This document shows, one piece after another, positions 55,156 to 62,979 of a stretch of 64,000 nucleotides of DNA; position 1 is the stretch's first letter; each line of letters opens with the position of its first letter. Position numbers and translations under genes: made by a program. Under the pieces are notes generated by a model. The model saw only the letters and a program-made list of their open reading frames with translations. It searched no databases and was not told the DNA's origin. This stretch comes from CADCVQ01 sp038260305. Its GTDB lineage: Bacteria > Actinomycetota > Thermoleophilia > Solirubrobacterales > Solirubrobacteraceae. The stretch is taken from positions 372,001 through 436,000 of the forward strand of contig JBBSNY010000001.1 in assembly GCA_038260305.1 (NCBI GenBank), read 5' to 3'.

Positions 55156-55316
55156 TCGAGGACCCCATCGCGACCGCCGGCGAGCGGTGGGCGCGTGAGC
55201 AGCTCGGGCTCCTGCTCGATGCTCGCTTCGCCCCACCCGCGGTCGCGCGGTTCCTCGTCGCCAGCCAGCGGCGTACGAATGCCGAGCGCCGCGCCCGCCC
55301 GGCGACGGCGCGGCGG

Positions 55317-55970
55317 ATGCGGTCGTGGATCGGCGCGGGCGCGGGCGCCTGGGCGGCGCTCGCGCTTGCCGGCGTGCAGCCGTTTCGGCGTCGCACCGGC
55401 GCGTTCGCGGCGTGGTGGGCGCTGACCTGGGTCATGCTCGACTGGCACATCGGGATGGTCGAGACGCCCGACGGCCGTGCCCGCAACCTCGGCCCCGCCG
55501 ACGCCTGCACGCTCGCGCGGGTCTGGCTCGTGCCGGCTGCGCTCGACGAGCCCGCGCCGTGGATGTGCGTGCTGGCGTTCGTCAGCGACGGGCTCGACGG
55601 GCGCCTGGCGCGAGCGTCCGAGCCGACGCGGATCGGGCGCGACCTCGAGGGGCTCGCCGACGCGGCGTTCGCAGCCGCCGCCCTGCGCGGCGCGCTGCAT
55701 CGCGGCTGGCTCGGCCGCGCCGCCGGGCGCGGCGAGCTCGGGCGCCTGGCGATCGGCTTCGGCTACGCGTGGATCGTGTGGTTTGGGTCGGCGAAGGCAC
55801 CCGATCCGCGCGTGCTGCACGCCGCGCGCGTGACGACGCCCGTTCGCGCTGCGGGGCTCGTCGCGGCGGGGCTCGGCCGGCGGCGCCTCGCCGATGCGCT
55901 CGTGCTCGGCGGCGCCGCTTGGAGCGCGGTCTCGATCGCGCGGGCGCTCGTGCGCCCTCCAGGCGGCTGA
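55317..55970 (+). CDS. CDP-alcohol phosphatidyltransferase family protein
   Basis: 217 residues from the ATG at 55317, with several hydrophobic helices. The catalytic motif reads DGLDGRLAR then GRDLEGLAD: it fits DxxDGxxAR-x(n)-GxxxDxxxD, but the third acidic residue is Glu instead of Asp. Members transfer a phosphoalcohol from a CDP-linked donor to an acceptor alcohol in the membrane. Good coding character continues upstream to the cupin stop (ERWAREQLGLLLDARFAP), so the true start may be a CTG at 55152 overlapping that stop. It would make the product of the cluster lipid-linked. Confidence 0.75.
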   Translation: MRSWIGAGAGAWAALALAGVQPFRRRTGAFAAWWALTWVMLDWHIGMVETPDGRARNLGPADACTLARVWLVPAALDEPAPWMCVLAFVSDGLDGRLARASEPTRIGRDLEGLADAAFAAAALRGALHRGWLGRAAGRGELGRLAIGFGYAWIVWFGSAKAPDPRVLHAARVTTPVRAAGLVAAGLGRRRLADALVLGGAAWSAVSIARALVRPPGG

Positions 55971-56084
55971 GCGTCCGCGCAGCGCGGGAATCCTGGCGCG
56001 ACGCTGCACGCTGAACTGCCGCCCGGAAGGCGTGCAGATGCCACGATGCATCGGCCAGGGGGTCAAAAACAGGAGGCGTACGTC

Positions 56085-56900
56085 ATGAGACGAGGGATCG
56101 TCGGAGCTTGTGTAGTGCTGGCCGGATTCGTGGCCATGGGCGTTCCGGTCGCGTCGGCGGCGACGGGTGCGCCGATCCATCCGGGGGTGCAGACGATCAC
56201 CGCCGGTGCACAGTGCACCGCGAACTTCATTTTCGCCGGCGCCGGCAACACCTACATCGGGCAGGCAGCGCACTGCTCGGGGACGGGCGCCGCGACCGAC
56301 ACGAACGGCTGCAGCTCGAACTCCCTGGCGATCGGGACGCCCGTCACGGTGATCGGCGCGAGCAAGCCGGGAACGCTCGTCTACAACTCCTGGCTGACGA
56401 TGCAGGCCGGCGGCGAGACGGATGCCAACACGTGCATGTACAACGACCTCGCGCTCGTCAAGCTCGATCCGGCCGACGTCGGCAAGGTCGATCCGAGCGT
56501 GCCGGGCTTCGGCGGCCCGACCGGCGTCGGTGGCGCCGCCGTCGGCGGTGGCGTCTTCTCCTACGGCAACTCGTCGCTGCGCCAGGGCATCACGCAGCTG
56601 AGCCCGAAGCAGGGGATCGTGCTCCAGACGCCCGGCGGCGGTTGGAGTCGCACCGTGTTCACCGTCACGCCCGGCGTTCCCGGCGACTCGGGCAGCGGAT
56701 TCATGAACGCAAGCGGGCAGGCGATCGGCGTTCTCAGCACGCTCTCCGTCCTGCCGCTGCCGCTGTCCAACGGCGTCGGAGACCTCTCGCGCGAGCTCAC
56801 GTACATGCAGGCGCACAGCAGTGCGTTCAGCGCCGTGCATCTCGTCAACGGCACGAAGCCGTTCAAGGGCAACCTGTTGGGGGCCATCCTCGGCCTCTGA
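56085..56900 (+). CDS. Secreted trypsin-like serine protease
   Basis: 271 residues. Signal peptide (GACVVLAGFVAMGVPVASA), then a chymotrypsin fold with triad His63 (IGQAAHCSG), Asp121 (YNDLALVKL) and Ser202 (PGDSGSGFM). Two Cys pairs support extracellular folding. AGGAGG at 56071 positions the ATG at 56085. Monocistronic. It is a different subfamily from the protease at 16.7 kb, with no N-terminal extra domain. Confidence 0.85.
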   Translation: MRRGIVGACVVLAGFVAMGVPVASAATGAPIHPGVQTITAGAQCTANFIFAGAGNTYIGQAAHCSGTGAATDTNGCSSNSLAIGTPVTVIGASKPGTLVYNSWLTMQAGGETDANTCMYNDLALVKLDPADVGKVDPSVPGFGGPTGVGGAAVGGGVFSYGNSSLRQGITQLSPKQGIVLQTPGGGWSRTVFTVTPGVPGDSGSGFMNASGQAIGVLSTLSVLPLPLSNGVGDLSRELTYMQAHSSAFSAVHLVNGTKPFKGNLLGAILGL

Positions 56901-56927
56901 GCAGGGCACCCGGCTACGCTCGGTGGC

Positions 56928-57560
56928 GTGGACGACCCGTTCGAACACGCCCTGCGCGACGAGGACGCGCTCGCCGCGATCTACCCGCCGCCGCGGGAGA
57001 CCGCGACGCGCAAGGACGTCGGGCGCCTCGACGAGATGTGCGAGCGCCTGATCGCGGCCTCGCCGATGGTCATGATCGCCTCGAGCGCCGCGAGCGGCGC
57101 GTGCGACGTCACGCCGCGCGGCGGTGCCGCAGGGTTCGTCAGCGTGCTCTCCGAGCGGCTGCTCGCGATCCCCGACGCGACGGGCAACAACCGCCTGGAC
57201 TCGATGCGCAACATCGTCGAGACCGGGCGCGCCGGGCTGCTGTTCCTGATCCCCGGTCGAACGACGACGCTGCGCGTCAACGGCCGCGCCTGCGTCAGCA
57301 CCGATCCCGAGCTGCTGGCATCGCTACACGCCGTTGGCAAGCCGCCGCACGCGGCGATCGTCGTCGAGGCACAGGAGGTCTACACGCACTGTCCGAAGGC
57401 GTTCATCCGCTCCGGGCTGTGGCAGCCGCAGACCTGGCCGGAGGCCGGCGCGCTGCCGACGCCCGCGGAGGTGTCGCACGCACACCTGCGCGATACCGGC
57501 ATGACGCTCGAGGACGTCGAGCGCAGCCAGCTCGAGAGCGTGCGTGACCGCCTGGCGTGA
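56928..57560 (+). CDS. Pyridoxamine 5'-phosphate oxidase-like flavoprotein
   Basis: 210 residues. Split-barrel FMN-binding fold: VMIASSAASGACDVTPRGG, RLLAIPDATGNNRLDSMRNI and LLFLIPGRTTTLRVNGRACV are typical of the MSMEG_1061-like PPOX group, and VEAQEVYTHCPKAFIRS follows. Probable FMN- or F420-linked reductase rather than true PdxH. GTG start at 56928. No operon partners. Confidence 0.85.
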   Translation: MDDPFEHALRDEDALAAIYPPPRETATRKDVGRLDEMCERLIAASPMVMIASSAASGACDVTPRGGAAGFVSVLSERLLAIPDATGNNRLDSMRNIVETGRAGLLFLIPGRTTTLRVNGRACVSTDPELLASLHAVGKPPHAAIVVEAQEVYTHCPKAFIRSGLWQPQTWPEAGALPTPAEVSHAHLRDTGMTLEDVERSQLESVRDRLA

Positions 57561-57617
57561 GTGTCGTGCCGCCGCGGCGGGCCGACGGGCGGGCCGGGCG
57601 CGGCGCGCGCTCGAGGC

Positions 57618-58019
57618 TCAGGTCGCCTCGGACGGCAGCAGGTGGCCGTCGCCGTCGACGTAGCCGTCTTTCGCCCCGACCGCGACGTAGATGAGGTCGC
57701 CCTCGCCGACGTTGCGGATCCGGCGCACCGTGGCCGGATCCATCCTGGCGATGCCGCCCGGCCCGAGCCGGTGCACCGAGCCGTCGCCGAACTCGAGCTC
57801 GGCGACGCCCTGGTGGATGAAGTACGTCTCCTCCTGCTCGTAGTGGTAGTGGCGCCGGCCGACAAACTCCTCCGGCATCACGATCGCGTTGATGCCGAGC
57901 GACTTGACCCCCAGCGCCGGGCGGATCTTGCGAAATCCGCCGCCGTGGCCAAGCGCTGCGATGTTGCCGACGGCGTACCCGTCACCCGTCACGACGTCCT
58001 GCACTTCGTCCTCGGCCAT
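57618..58019 (-). CDS. Cupin-domain protein
   Basis: 133 residues, one cupin 2 barrel. Metal-type motif 1 is RRHYHYEQEETYFIHQGVAE, motif 2 RLGPGGIARMDPATVRRI. His/His/Glu/His ligands are all present. It lies 63 bp downstream of the intact rhodanese gene on the same strand, so it may be read from the same transcript. Role unknown. Confidence 0.85.
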   Translation of the reverse strand: MAEDEVQDVVTGDGYAVGNIAALGHGGGFRKIRPALGVKSLGINAIVMPEEFVGRRHYHYEQEETYFIHQGVAELEFGDGSVHRLGPGGIARMDPATVRRIRNVGEGDLIYVAVGAKDGYVDGDGHLLPSEAT

Positions 58020-58082
58020 GGTCGCTCTCCTCTCGCTCTGAACCCGTTGCAGGAGCTTAGGAAGTTCGTCGCCCCGGCACGC

Positions 58083-58430
58083 TCAGGCGACGCTGCCGCC
58101 CTCGGGGACGATCGGGCGGCGCTGGTTGTCCCAGTCCATCAGCCCGCCGGCCATCGAGTAGGCGTCGTAGCCCGCGGCGCGGAACGCCTCGGCGGCCATC
58201 ATCGAGCGGCCGCCTGACCTGCACTGGAAGACGACCGGCGTGGCCTTGTCGATCTTGCCCGCGTTGCCGGTGAGCTCGCCGAGTGGGATGTGGACCGCGC
58301 CCTCGATGTGGCTCTCGGCCCACTCGTCGGGCTCGCGCACGTCGATGAGCTGGATGCTCTCGTCGGCCAGGGCCTTCGCGGTCTGCGCGGTCGAGACCTC
58401 GATGTCGTCTGATTCGAAGGTGGAAGCCAT
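58083..58430 (-). CDS. Single-domain rhodanese
   Basis: 115 residues. Rhodanese fold with DVREPDEWAESHIEGAVHIP and active-site loop FQCRSGGRS (Cys70, CxxGxR). It carries sulfur as persulfide and transfers it to acceptors such as cyanide or thiols. It is the intact paralogue of the neighbouring rhodanese disrupted by the mobile element; the two share the order of blocks (ALADES, DVRE, ELTGNAGKIDKATPVVFQCR). Confidence 0.9.
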   Translation of the reverse strand: MASTFESDDIEVSTAQTAKALADESIQLIDVREPDEWAESHIEGAVHIPLGELTGNAGKIDKATPVVFQCRSGGRSMMAAEAFRAAGYDAYSMAGGLMDWDNQRRPIVPEGGSVA

Positions 58431-58453
58431 CGAGCGACCATATCTCACGAGTT

Positions 58454-58706
58454 CTAGTGGTCCGCGACCGTGCCGTCCTCGGGCACCATCGCCAGCCGCT
58501 CGTCGTACCACGCCTGGATTCCGCCGAGCATCGTGTAGGCGTCGTAGCCGACGGCGCGGAAGGCCTGCGCGGCCATCGCCGAGCGCGCGCCGAGCCGGCA
58601 CTGGAAGATCACCGGCCGCGCCTTGTCGATCCGGTGCGCGTTGGACGCCAGGCGCTCGAGCTCGATGTGGATCGCGCCCGCGATGCGACCCGCCTCGTGC
58701 TCGTAG
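58454..58706 (-). pseudogene. Interrupted rhodanese, C-terminal part
   Basis: Minus-strand reading from the left element boundary: YEHEAGRIAGAIHIELERLA, then RPVIFQCRLGARSAMAAQAF with the active-site CxxGxR loop, ending VPEDGTVADH at the stop 58454-58456. No start codon remains. Joined to 63016-63123 with the element and one flank copy removed, it restores a continuous rhodanese reading DVRQGYEHEAGRIAGAIH. Confidence 0.9.
58700..58706 (+). repeat. Left 7-bp flank of the element (CTCGTAG)
   Basis: Lies immediately outside the left inverted repeat. The right flank is CTCATAG (63016-63022), identical except for one G/A difference. On the coding strand of rhodanese they read CTACGAG and CTATGAG, both encoding the same Tyr-Glu. 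Either a target duplication with one mutation or tyrosine-recombinase coupling sequences. Confidence 0.8.
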
Positions 58707-58742
58707 GCCCTCTGCTTGGGTCCGTGTCCCAGCCCGCAAAGT
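58707..58742 (+). repeat. Left terminal inverted repeat, 36 bp
   Basis: Begins GCCCTCTGCTTGGGTCCG and ends CCGCAAAGT. It is the exact reverse complement of 62980-63015. Identity could be counted 2 bp further out (AG), but those bases belong to the host flank. Confidence 0.95.
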
Positions 58743-58767
58743 GGATCGGCACGCGGAACCCCGGAAT

Positions 58768-58817
58768 GCCGCGACTCGGCCTCTCGGTAGTAACGGAACC
58801 GGATCGCACGCTAGGCG
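58768..58817 (+). repeat. Internal inverted repeat, left copy
   Basis: About 50 bp (contains CGGTAGTAACGGAAC and CGCACGCTA), matching the reverse complement of 60629-60679 at roughly five of six positions. Lies 25 bp inside the left terminal repeat. Confidence 0.6.
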
Positions 58818-58969
58818 CCTGTTTGTCGCCTCCGGCCGGCTGATGACAGACGATCCGTCTTGATTCGACCGGTCGCCTCCTGGACGGATGCTTGATCGAG
58901 TGCAATGGGGCGGCGGTCGATACAGCGTCTGTCGCTAAATACCGGTGGCGAAACCCTCCGGGAGCCGTC

Positions 58970-59800
58970 TTGAGACTTCGTCTGATGCTCGCCACCGCAA
59001 TGACCGCGGCCTGTGTCGTGCCCGCCTCAGCGCTGGCCGCTGATTCGAGCACCGAGGTCGTCGACCAGCTCGACCAGGCCGTTACCGTTGAGCAGGCCGC
59101 GCCGGCTGCATCGAATGCCGCGGTCGAGTTGCCGAGTACCGGCGCCGACAACGCGGCCCTTTCTCTACCGGGCGGGGAGATGCTGACGATGGGGGTGCCC
59201 GCGGACGGCAATGCCTCGGGAACTGCGGACACCGCTGTTTTCGAAGGGACCGCCGCGCGCACCACTTTGGCTGTGCAGTCCACTGCAACGGGGTTGCGCG
59301 CGCTGATTTCGATCGACTCCCCCGCCGCACCCGAGCGGTACACGTTCCCGATCGGTGGCGATGTCGTCTCCTTGAGCCAGCAGGCTGACGACGGCGTGCT
59401 CGCTCTCAACGCAGACGGCGACCCGATCGCCCATCTGGCCGCTCCGTGGGCGCGCGATGCCAACGGCCGAGATGTCCCCACGCGCTTTGAGGTCGAGGGC
59501 ACCACCGTCGTTCAGGTTGTCGAGCACCGCGGTGGAGACCTCGCGTACGGGATAACCGCCGACCCTTGGTGGAACCCCTTCAGCTGGAGCATCTGGCGGT
59601 CAGGCCGGCACGAGCGTTGGCTAGCGTCCTCAGCAGATGCGGAGCCGGAGCACTCAAAAACCACCCTCGGTCTTGGCGCAGGAACCGTGAGCGTGAACAT
59701 CGTTCGAGCGGCGCGAGGACTGTCGAAGCTCGCCGTCCCGGGCTACGGGTGGGGCTATGTCGCTGTCGGCGTTGCCGGTTGCGTCGAGAACCAGTTCTAG
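58970..59800 (+). CDS. Secreted cargo protein with ADPWW motif
   Basis: About 276 residues. Signal peptide (LRLMLATAMTAACVVPASALA), then an Ala/Val-rich beta-like domain containing PERYTFPIGGDVVSLSQQAD, VVEHRGGDLAYGITADPWWN and PFSWSIW. The AY-x-x-x-ADPxW stretch recurs in many secreted actinobacterial proteins of unknown role. The C-terminus is Gly/hydrophobic (LAVPGYGWGYVAVGVAGCVE). TTG at 58970 with GGGAG just upstream gives a positively charged N-region; the ATG at 58985 is the alternative. Four bases upstream of the membrane protein gene: possibly effector and immunity, which is speculative. Confidence 0.65.
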   Translation: MRLRLMLATAMTAACVVPASALAADSSTEVVDQLDQAVTVEQAAPAASNAAVELPSTGADNAALSLPGGEMLTMGVPADGNASGTADTAVFEGTAARTTLAVQSTATGLRALISIDSPAAPERYTFPIGGDVVSLSQQADDGVLALNADGDPIAHLAAPWARDANGRDVPTRFEVEGTTVVQVVEHRGGDLAYGITADPWWNPFSWSIWRSGRHERWLASSADAEPEHSKTTLGLGAGTVSVNIVRAARGLSKLAVPGYGWGYVAVGVAGCVENQF

Positions 59801-59804
59801 ACTG

Positions 59805-60056
59805 ATGTTCACCATGCCGACCGGGAACGATGTCCTACGACTGCTGATAGCAGGTGTCGCGGTGATCGGCATATTGGCTCTCACCAAGGGCGTCGGCGCG
59901 AGCGCACTCGTGCAATTCGTCGCCGTCGCTGCGATTCTGGCGGCTTGGTTGCTTGTGTTCGGCTCGCGGATGACGCGAGCCGACCAAACGGCAAACAGCG
60001 ACGGTTGGCTGGCTAAGCTCCGTGGCCTCGCGGGTCTCCCGTCGCGCAAGCACTGA
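59805..60056 (+). CDS. Two-helix small membrane cargo protein
   Basis: 83 residues with two transmembrane helices (LRLLIAGVAVIGILALTKG, then FVAVAAILAAWLLVFGS) and a basic C-terminal tail (KLRGLAGLPSRKH). No family recognised. Follows the secreted protein by 4 bp and is followed by a strong hairpin, so the two form an operon. Size and layout resemble immunity or accessory proteins of secreted factors; this is inference. Confidence 0.6.
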   Translation: MFTMPTGNDVLRLLIAGVAVIGILALTKGVGASALVQFVAVAAILAAWLLVFGSRMTRADQTANSDGWLAKLRGLAGLPSRKH

Positions 60057-60119
60057 TCAGAGCTCGCCCTTGATAGAGCAATCTACGCCGGCTGCATCGT
60101 CGAGATCGCGGGCCCACGA

Positions 60120-60152
60120 ATGTCGCGGGGAACAAGCTATTCCCCGCGACAT
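60120..60152 (+). terminator. Hairpin terminator in the element
   Basis: Perfect 13-bp stem ATGTCGCGGGGAA / TTCCCCGCGACAT with a 7-nt loop, 63 nt after the membrane protein stop. No U-tract. Confidence 0.65.
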
Positions 60153-60257
60153 CGCCGCCATCGTGAGCTGACCGAGTGCCGCTGCAGCTGGGCGTCGGTG
60201 GCGCCCGGTACTGTCCTCGCGGGCGCATTCCCTGCGATGACGGGTCTCGGAGGCGCC

Positions 60258-60628
60258 GGTGGCGGGCGGAGAACAGGAGGTGCGGACGGTCGGGGCGGCC
60301 GTCGACGCGTTCCTCGCGCGCCGCGATCTCGCGGCGTCCAGTCGCCGTTCGTATGCGCAGACGCTCAACCGCGTCGCGGCGGACATCGGCGCCGAGCGCG
60401 CGCGCGATGCTTGACGCCGAGGCCCTGGGCGGCGCGATGCACGGCGCGTGGGGCGCCTGTGCGCCCGCGACCTGGAATCGTCACGTCGCGACCGTGCGGT
60501 CGTTCGTTGCGTTCTGCCGGCGTCGCGGCTGGCTGGCCGCCGATGTCGCGGCCGGTGTCGATCGCCGACGCGAGCCGGCTGACCGCACTCGGGCGATCTC
60601 TTATGTGCAGCTTGAACGGCTGTGGCGT
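60258..60628 (+). pseudogene. Tyrosine recombinase N-domain relic
   Basis: First frame (60258-60413) encodes VDAFLARRDLAASSRRSYAQ then LNRVAADIGAERARDA and a stop. A shifted frame continues TWNRHVATVRSFVAFCRRRG and RAISYVQLERLWRR. This is the SAM-like core-binding domain of a phage-integrase-type recombinase different from the intact one at 62.3 kb. The catalytic domain is absent; homology stops at about 60628, exactly where the right copy of the internal repeat begins. 60680-60899 after it holds nothing I can recognise. Confidence 0.7.
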
Positions 60629-60679
60629 CGTCTTAGCGTGCGTTCCTGTTCCGTTGCTACCGGAAGGCCGACTCGCGGC
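60629..60679 (-). repeat. Internal inverted repeat, right copy
   Basis: Inverted, imperfect copy of 58768-58817. Its inner edge coincides with the truncation point of the recombinase relic, suggesting that an older mobile end or recombination site lies here. Confidence 0.6.
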
Positions 60680-60899
60680 CTGCTGAAGCCGCGTGAGCGG
60701 CGACGCGCCACGCTGGCGGTGCGCGAAGCGAACACGTTCCTGCGAGGTCGCCGCTGATGGGCACTCTGGTGTGCGGACTGCCGTGGCGGCGCTGCGGAAC
60801 CGGCGACAATGTGTCGGCCCACGGCCGCAAGCGTCAGTGCCATCTGCTCGACCGGCCGGCGTCTCCGGGCGCCAGACCCTCAAGACCGTAGTTCGCCCT

Positions 60900-62195
60900 T
60901 CAGCCGTCTATGTCGGCGCCGGCTACCGTGCAGCGATTCGACTGCTTTTGTGCGCGCAGTCGGATTGTGGCGGCTCCGAGATCCTGACCGCCACTGCTCA
61001 TGAAGAAGACTCTGTAGCGATCACTTAGGAAGCGCGTGCGGCAGAACACCTTGGTGTTGATAAGCACGCGCGCACGTCGGACGCGAAGCGACAATCGGTG
61101 CTCGGTGTCCAGCGTGCCGGCAGGCACTCCTATGGCAGCCCGGTTGAAAGTCCCAGCGACCAGGACCTTCACCTTGCCGGACACCCCAGGGCACTTCGCG
61201 ACCAGTGTCTTGCCCCAAACGATCGACGTCTGCCTGAATGAGCATCGTCGAGTAGAGCCTCTCGTCCCGTCGTCGGAGACCGCGACCAACTCGGCGCGAA
61301 AGGTGTACAGGCCGGTCCTGACGTCCGTACATCGGTAGAAGCACGCGAAGTCGTCCGAACCGTCAAGATCGGTACGCCCAATCTGTCCTCTTCCGAAGCC
61401 GTCTCCGGGGCCCCAGTACAGGCGGCGACGGCTGACAGCAATCGAGCTAGCGCCGCCACCAACGGACCGACGGAACCGAGGCTGAACGGCGCTTCCATCA
61501 AGACGCGCCCGCCCGATATAACGCTCAGTGGTCCAGTACAGATAGCCGTCGCTGACAGTCACCCCTCGTCCTTCGAAGAGATCCGGTTGAATACCGGTAC
61601 CGTCCAGCTTGGCTCGACCGATTCGACCAGTGGCGCCGTTGGACCAGTAGAGATGATCTTTGGTGGTTGCCAACGACGTGATGCCGCCGCTGCCGTGGAT
61701 ACCCGGCCCGGGGGGCGCGATGAAGTTCAGTTGCACGTCCGTGCCGTCTCGCTTCGCGCGGCCGATGAAGACGACGGCATCGTCGACGGAGCCCTCCTCT
61801 CTCGGGGACCACGCGAAGTAGATGTGGCTGCCATCGATCGCGAGCGCCGTGGGACTCCTAGCGACCTCCTCACCGGTTCTCAGGTTGATGAGTGTGGGAT
61901 TCACCAGCCTGCTACTGATGCTCACGGTGCCTATGCGATCGAGGTCACGCTCACTCCAAAAAATGCGCTCGGTGTCCGCCTTCAGATCGCTCAGTCTTAA
62001 GAGATTGAACGGCGTTAGGTTGGCGAACAGTCGTTCATTTGAACCGTCGAGGTCCGTCTGGATGATGCCGTAGCCGCGGCCCTGCGGAAGCCCTCCCGCC
62101 ATGAACAGGCGAGGACTCGCTTGCGCCTGGGCGGCGCTTGCCGCGCTGAGTACTGCAACCAGCGCGGCGAATGCGACGAGAGGGCCGGTCCGCAT
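60900..62195 (-). CDS. Secreted YWTD-like beta-propeller cargo protein
   Basis: 431 residues. Signal peptide (GPLVAFAALVAVLSAASAAQA), then propeller repeats with LYWSNGATGRIGRAKLDGTG, LYWTTERYIGRARLDGS and IGRTDLDGSD, the YWTD/LDL-receptor-like pattern, up to about residue 290. The remaining 140 residues have six Cys (CFYRC, RRCSF, KCPG, FCRTRF, RCTV) and are beta-like. ATG at 62195; a longer frame to 62240 lacks signal-like start. Carried on the element, divergent from the recombinase (65 bp). Related in style to host surface proteins, so possibly captured. Confidence 0.8.
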   Translation of the reverse strand: MRTGPLVAFAALVAVLSAASAAQAQASPRLFMAGGLPQGRGYGIIQTDLDGSNERLFANLTPFNLLRLSDLKADTERIFWSERDLDRIGTVSISSRLVNPTLINLRTGEEVARSPTALAIDGSHIYFAWSPREEGSVDDAVVFIGRAKRDGTDVQLNFIAPPGPGIHGSGGITSLATTKDHLYWSNGATGRIGRAKLDGTGIQPDLFEGRGVTVSDGYLYWTTERYIGRARLDGSAVQPRFRRSVGGGASSIAVSRRRLYWGPGDGFGRGQIGRTDLDGSDDFACFYRCTDVRTGLYTFRAELVAVSDDGTRGSTRRCSFRQTSIVWGKTLVAKCPGVSGKVKVLVAGTFNRAAIGVPAGTLDTEHRLSLRVRRARVLINTKVFCRTRFLSDRYRVFFMSSGGQDLGAATIRLRAQKQSNRCTVAGADIDG

Positions 62196-62260
62196 CCCGC
62201 CTCGAAAAGTGGAGGGACGCGACGTCGACCGGGGGCGCACGGCACGCAGATTAACGCATC

Positions 62261-62974
62261 ATGACCGACTTGTCGCCCCGCACCCCAGCCAAGCGCAAAG
62301 CGCGCCAACTCGCCAAGCATCTGCGCGGCGAGCGCCCCGACTACGCCTACCTCAAAGACGTCTTTCGCCACCTCCGCGCTGAGCTCGGCGTGGAGGTCCA
62401 GCGACAACCCAAGACACTGCCGTTCGTCCCCAGCGAAGCCGAGATCCGCCGCTACTACGAAACGGTCTGGACCGCCAGACGCGGCGGCGACATCGTCCTC
62501 ATCAAAACGCTGCTCTACACCGGCGTTCGCGTCGCCGAACTCGTTGCCATCCGCCTCGACGACGTCGACCTCGACGCCTGCCGCATCCGCATCACCCAAG
62601 GCAAAGGCGTCAAAGACCGCACCGTCCCGTTCCCCGGCAGCTTCAAAGAGACCCTCGCCCTCCACATCGACGCCCAACAAGCAAAAGGCGCAGCGTTCCT
62701 GTTCGAATCCAGCTGGAAGAAGCCCTACTCCACCCGCGGCGTCCGAGCCCTGCTCGACCGCTACGCCGCCAAGGCCGGACTCGAGCACAACATGCCACCA
62801 CACCGCCTACGCCACTTCCTCTTCACCTGGCTCAAGACCCAAGGAGTCGACGACGCAATGATCCAGCCCTACTCCGGACACGAAACGCGCACGTCGCTCG
62901 AGATCTACTCCCGACTCGCCATCACCGACGCCCAACGCGAATACGACGCCGTCATCGATCGGTTCCCCGTCTGA
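62261..62974 (+). CDS. Stand-alone tyrosine recombinase of the element
   Basis: 237 residues. Catalytic set complete: Arg90 (TGVRVAEL), Lys near 115 (TQGKGVKDR), His181 and Arg184 (PHRLRHFLFTW), His207 (YSGHETRTS) and nucleophile Tyr216 (SLEIYSRLA). The N-terminal DNA-binding part is unusually short (about 55 residues, DYAYLKDVFRHLRAELG). This belongs to a widespread family of short stand-alone integrases. The stop lies 5 bp before the right terminal repeat. It presumably cuts at both element ends. Codon use is more A/T-ending than flanking genes. Confidence 0.93.
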   Translation: MTDLSPRTPAKRKARQLAKHLRGERPDYAYLKDVFRHLRAELGVEVQRQPKTLPFVPSEAEIRRYYETVWTARRGGDIVLIKTLLYTGVRVAELVAIRLDDVDLDACRIRITQGKGVKDRTVPFPGSFKETLALHIDAQQAKGAAFLFESSWKKPYSTRGVRALLDRYAAKAGLEHNMPPHRLRHFLFTWLKTQGVDDAMIQPYSGHETRTSLEIYSRLAITDAQREYDAVIDRFPV

Positions 62975-62979
62975 ACGCT

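Noticed and set aside
62700..62716. GTTCGAATCC resembling a tRNA T-arm
   Set aside because: It lies inside the recombinase gene and has no acceptor, D or anticodon stems around it.
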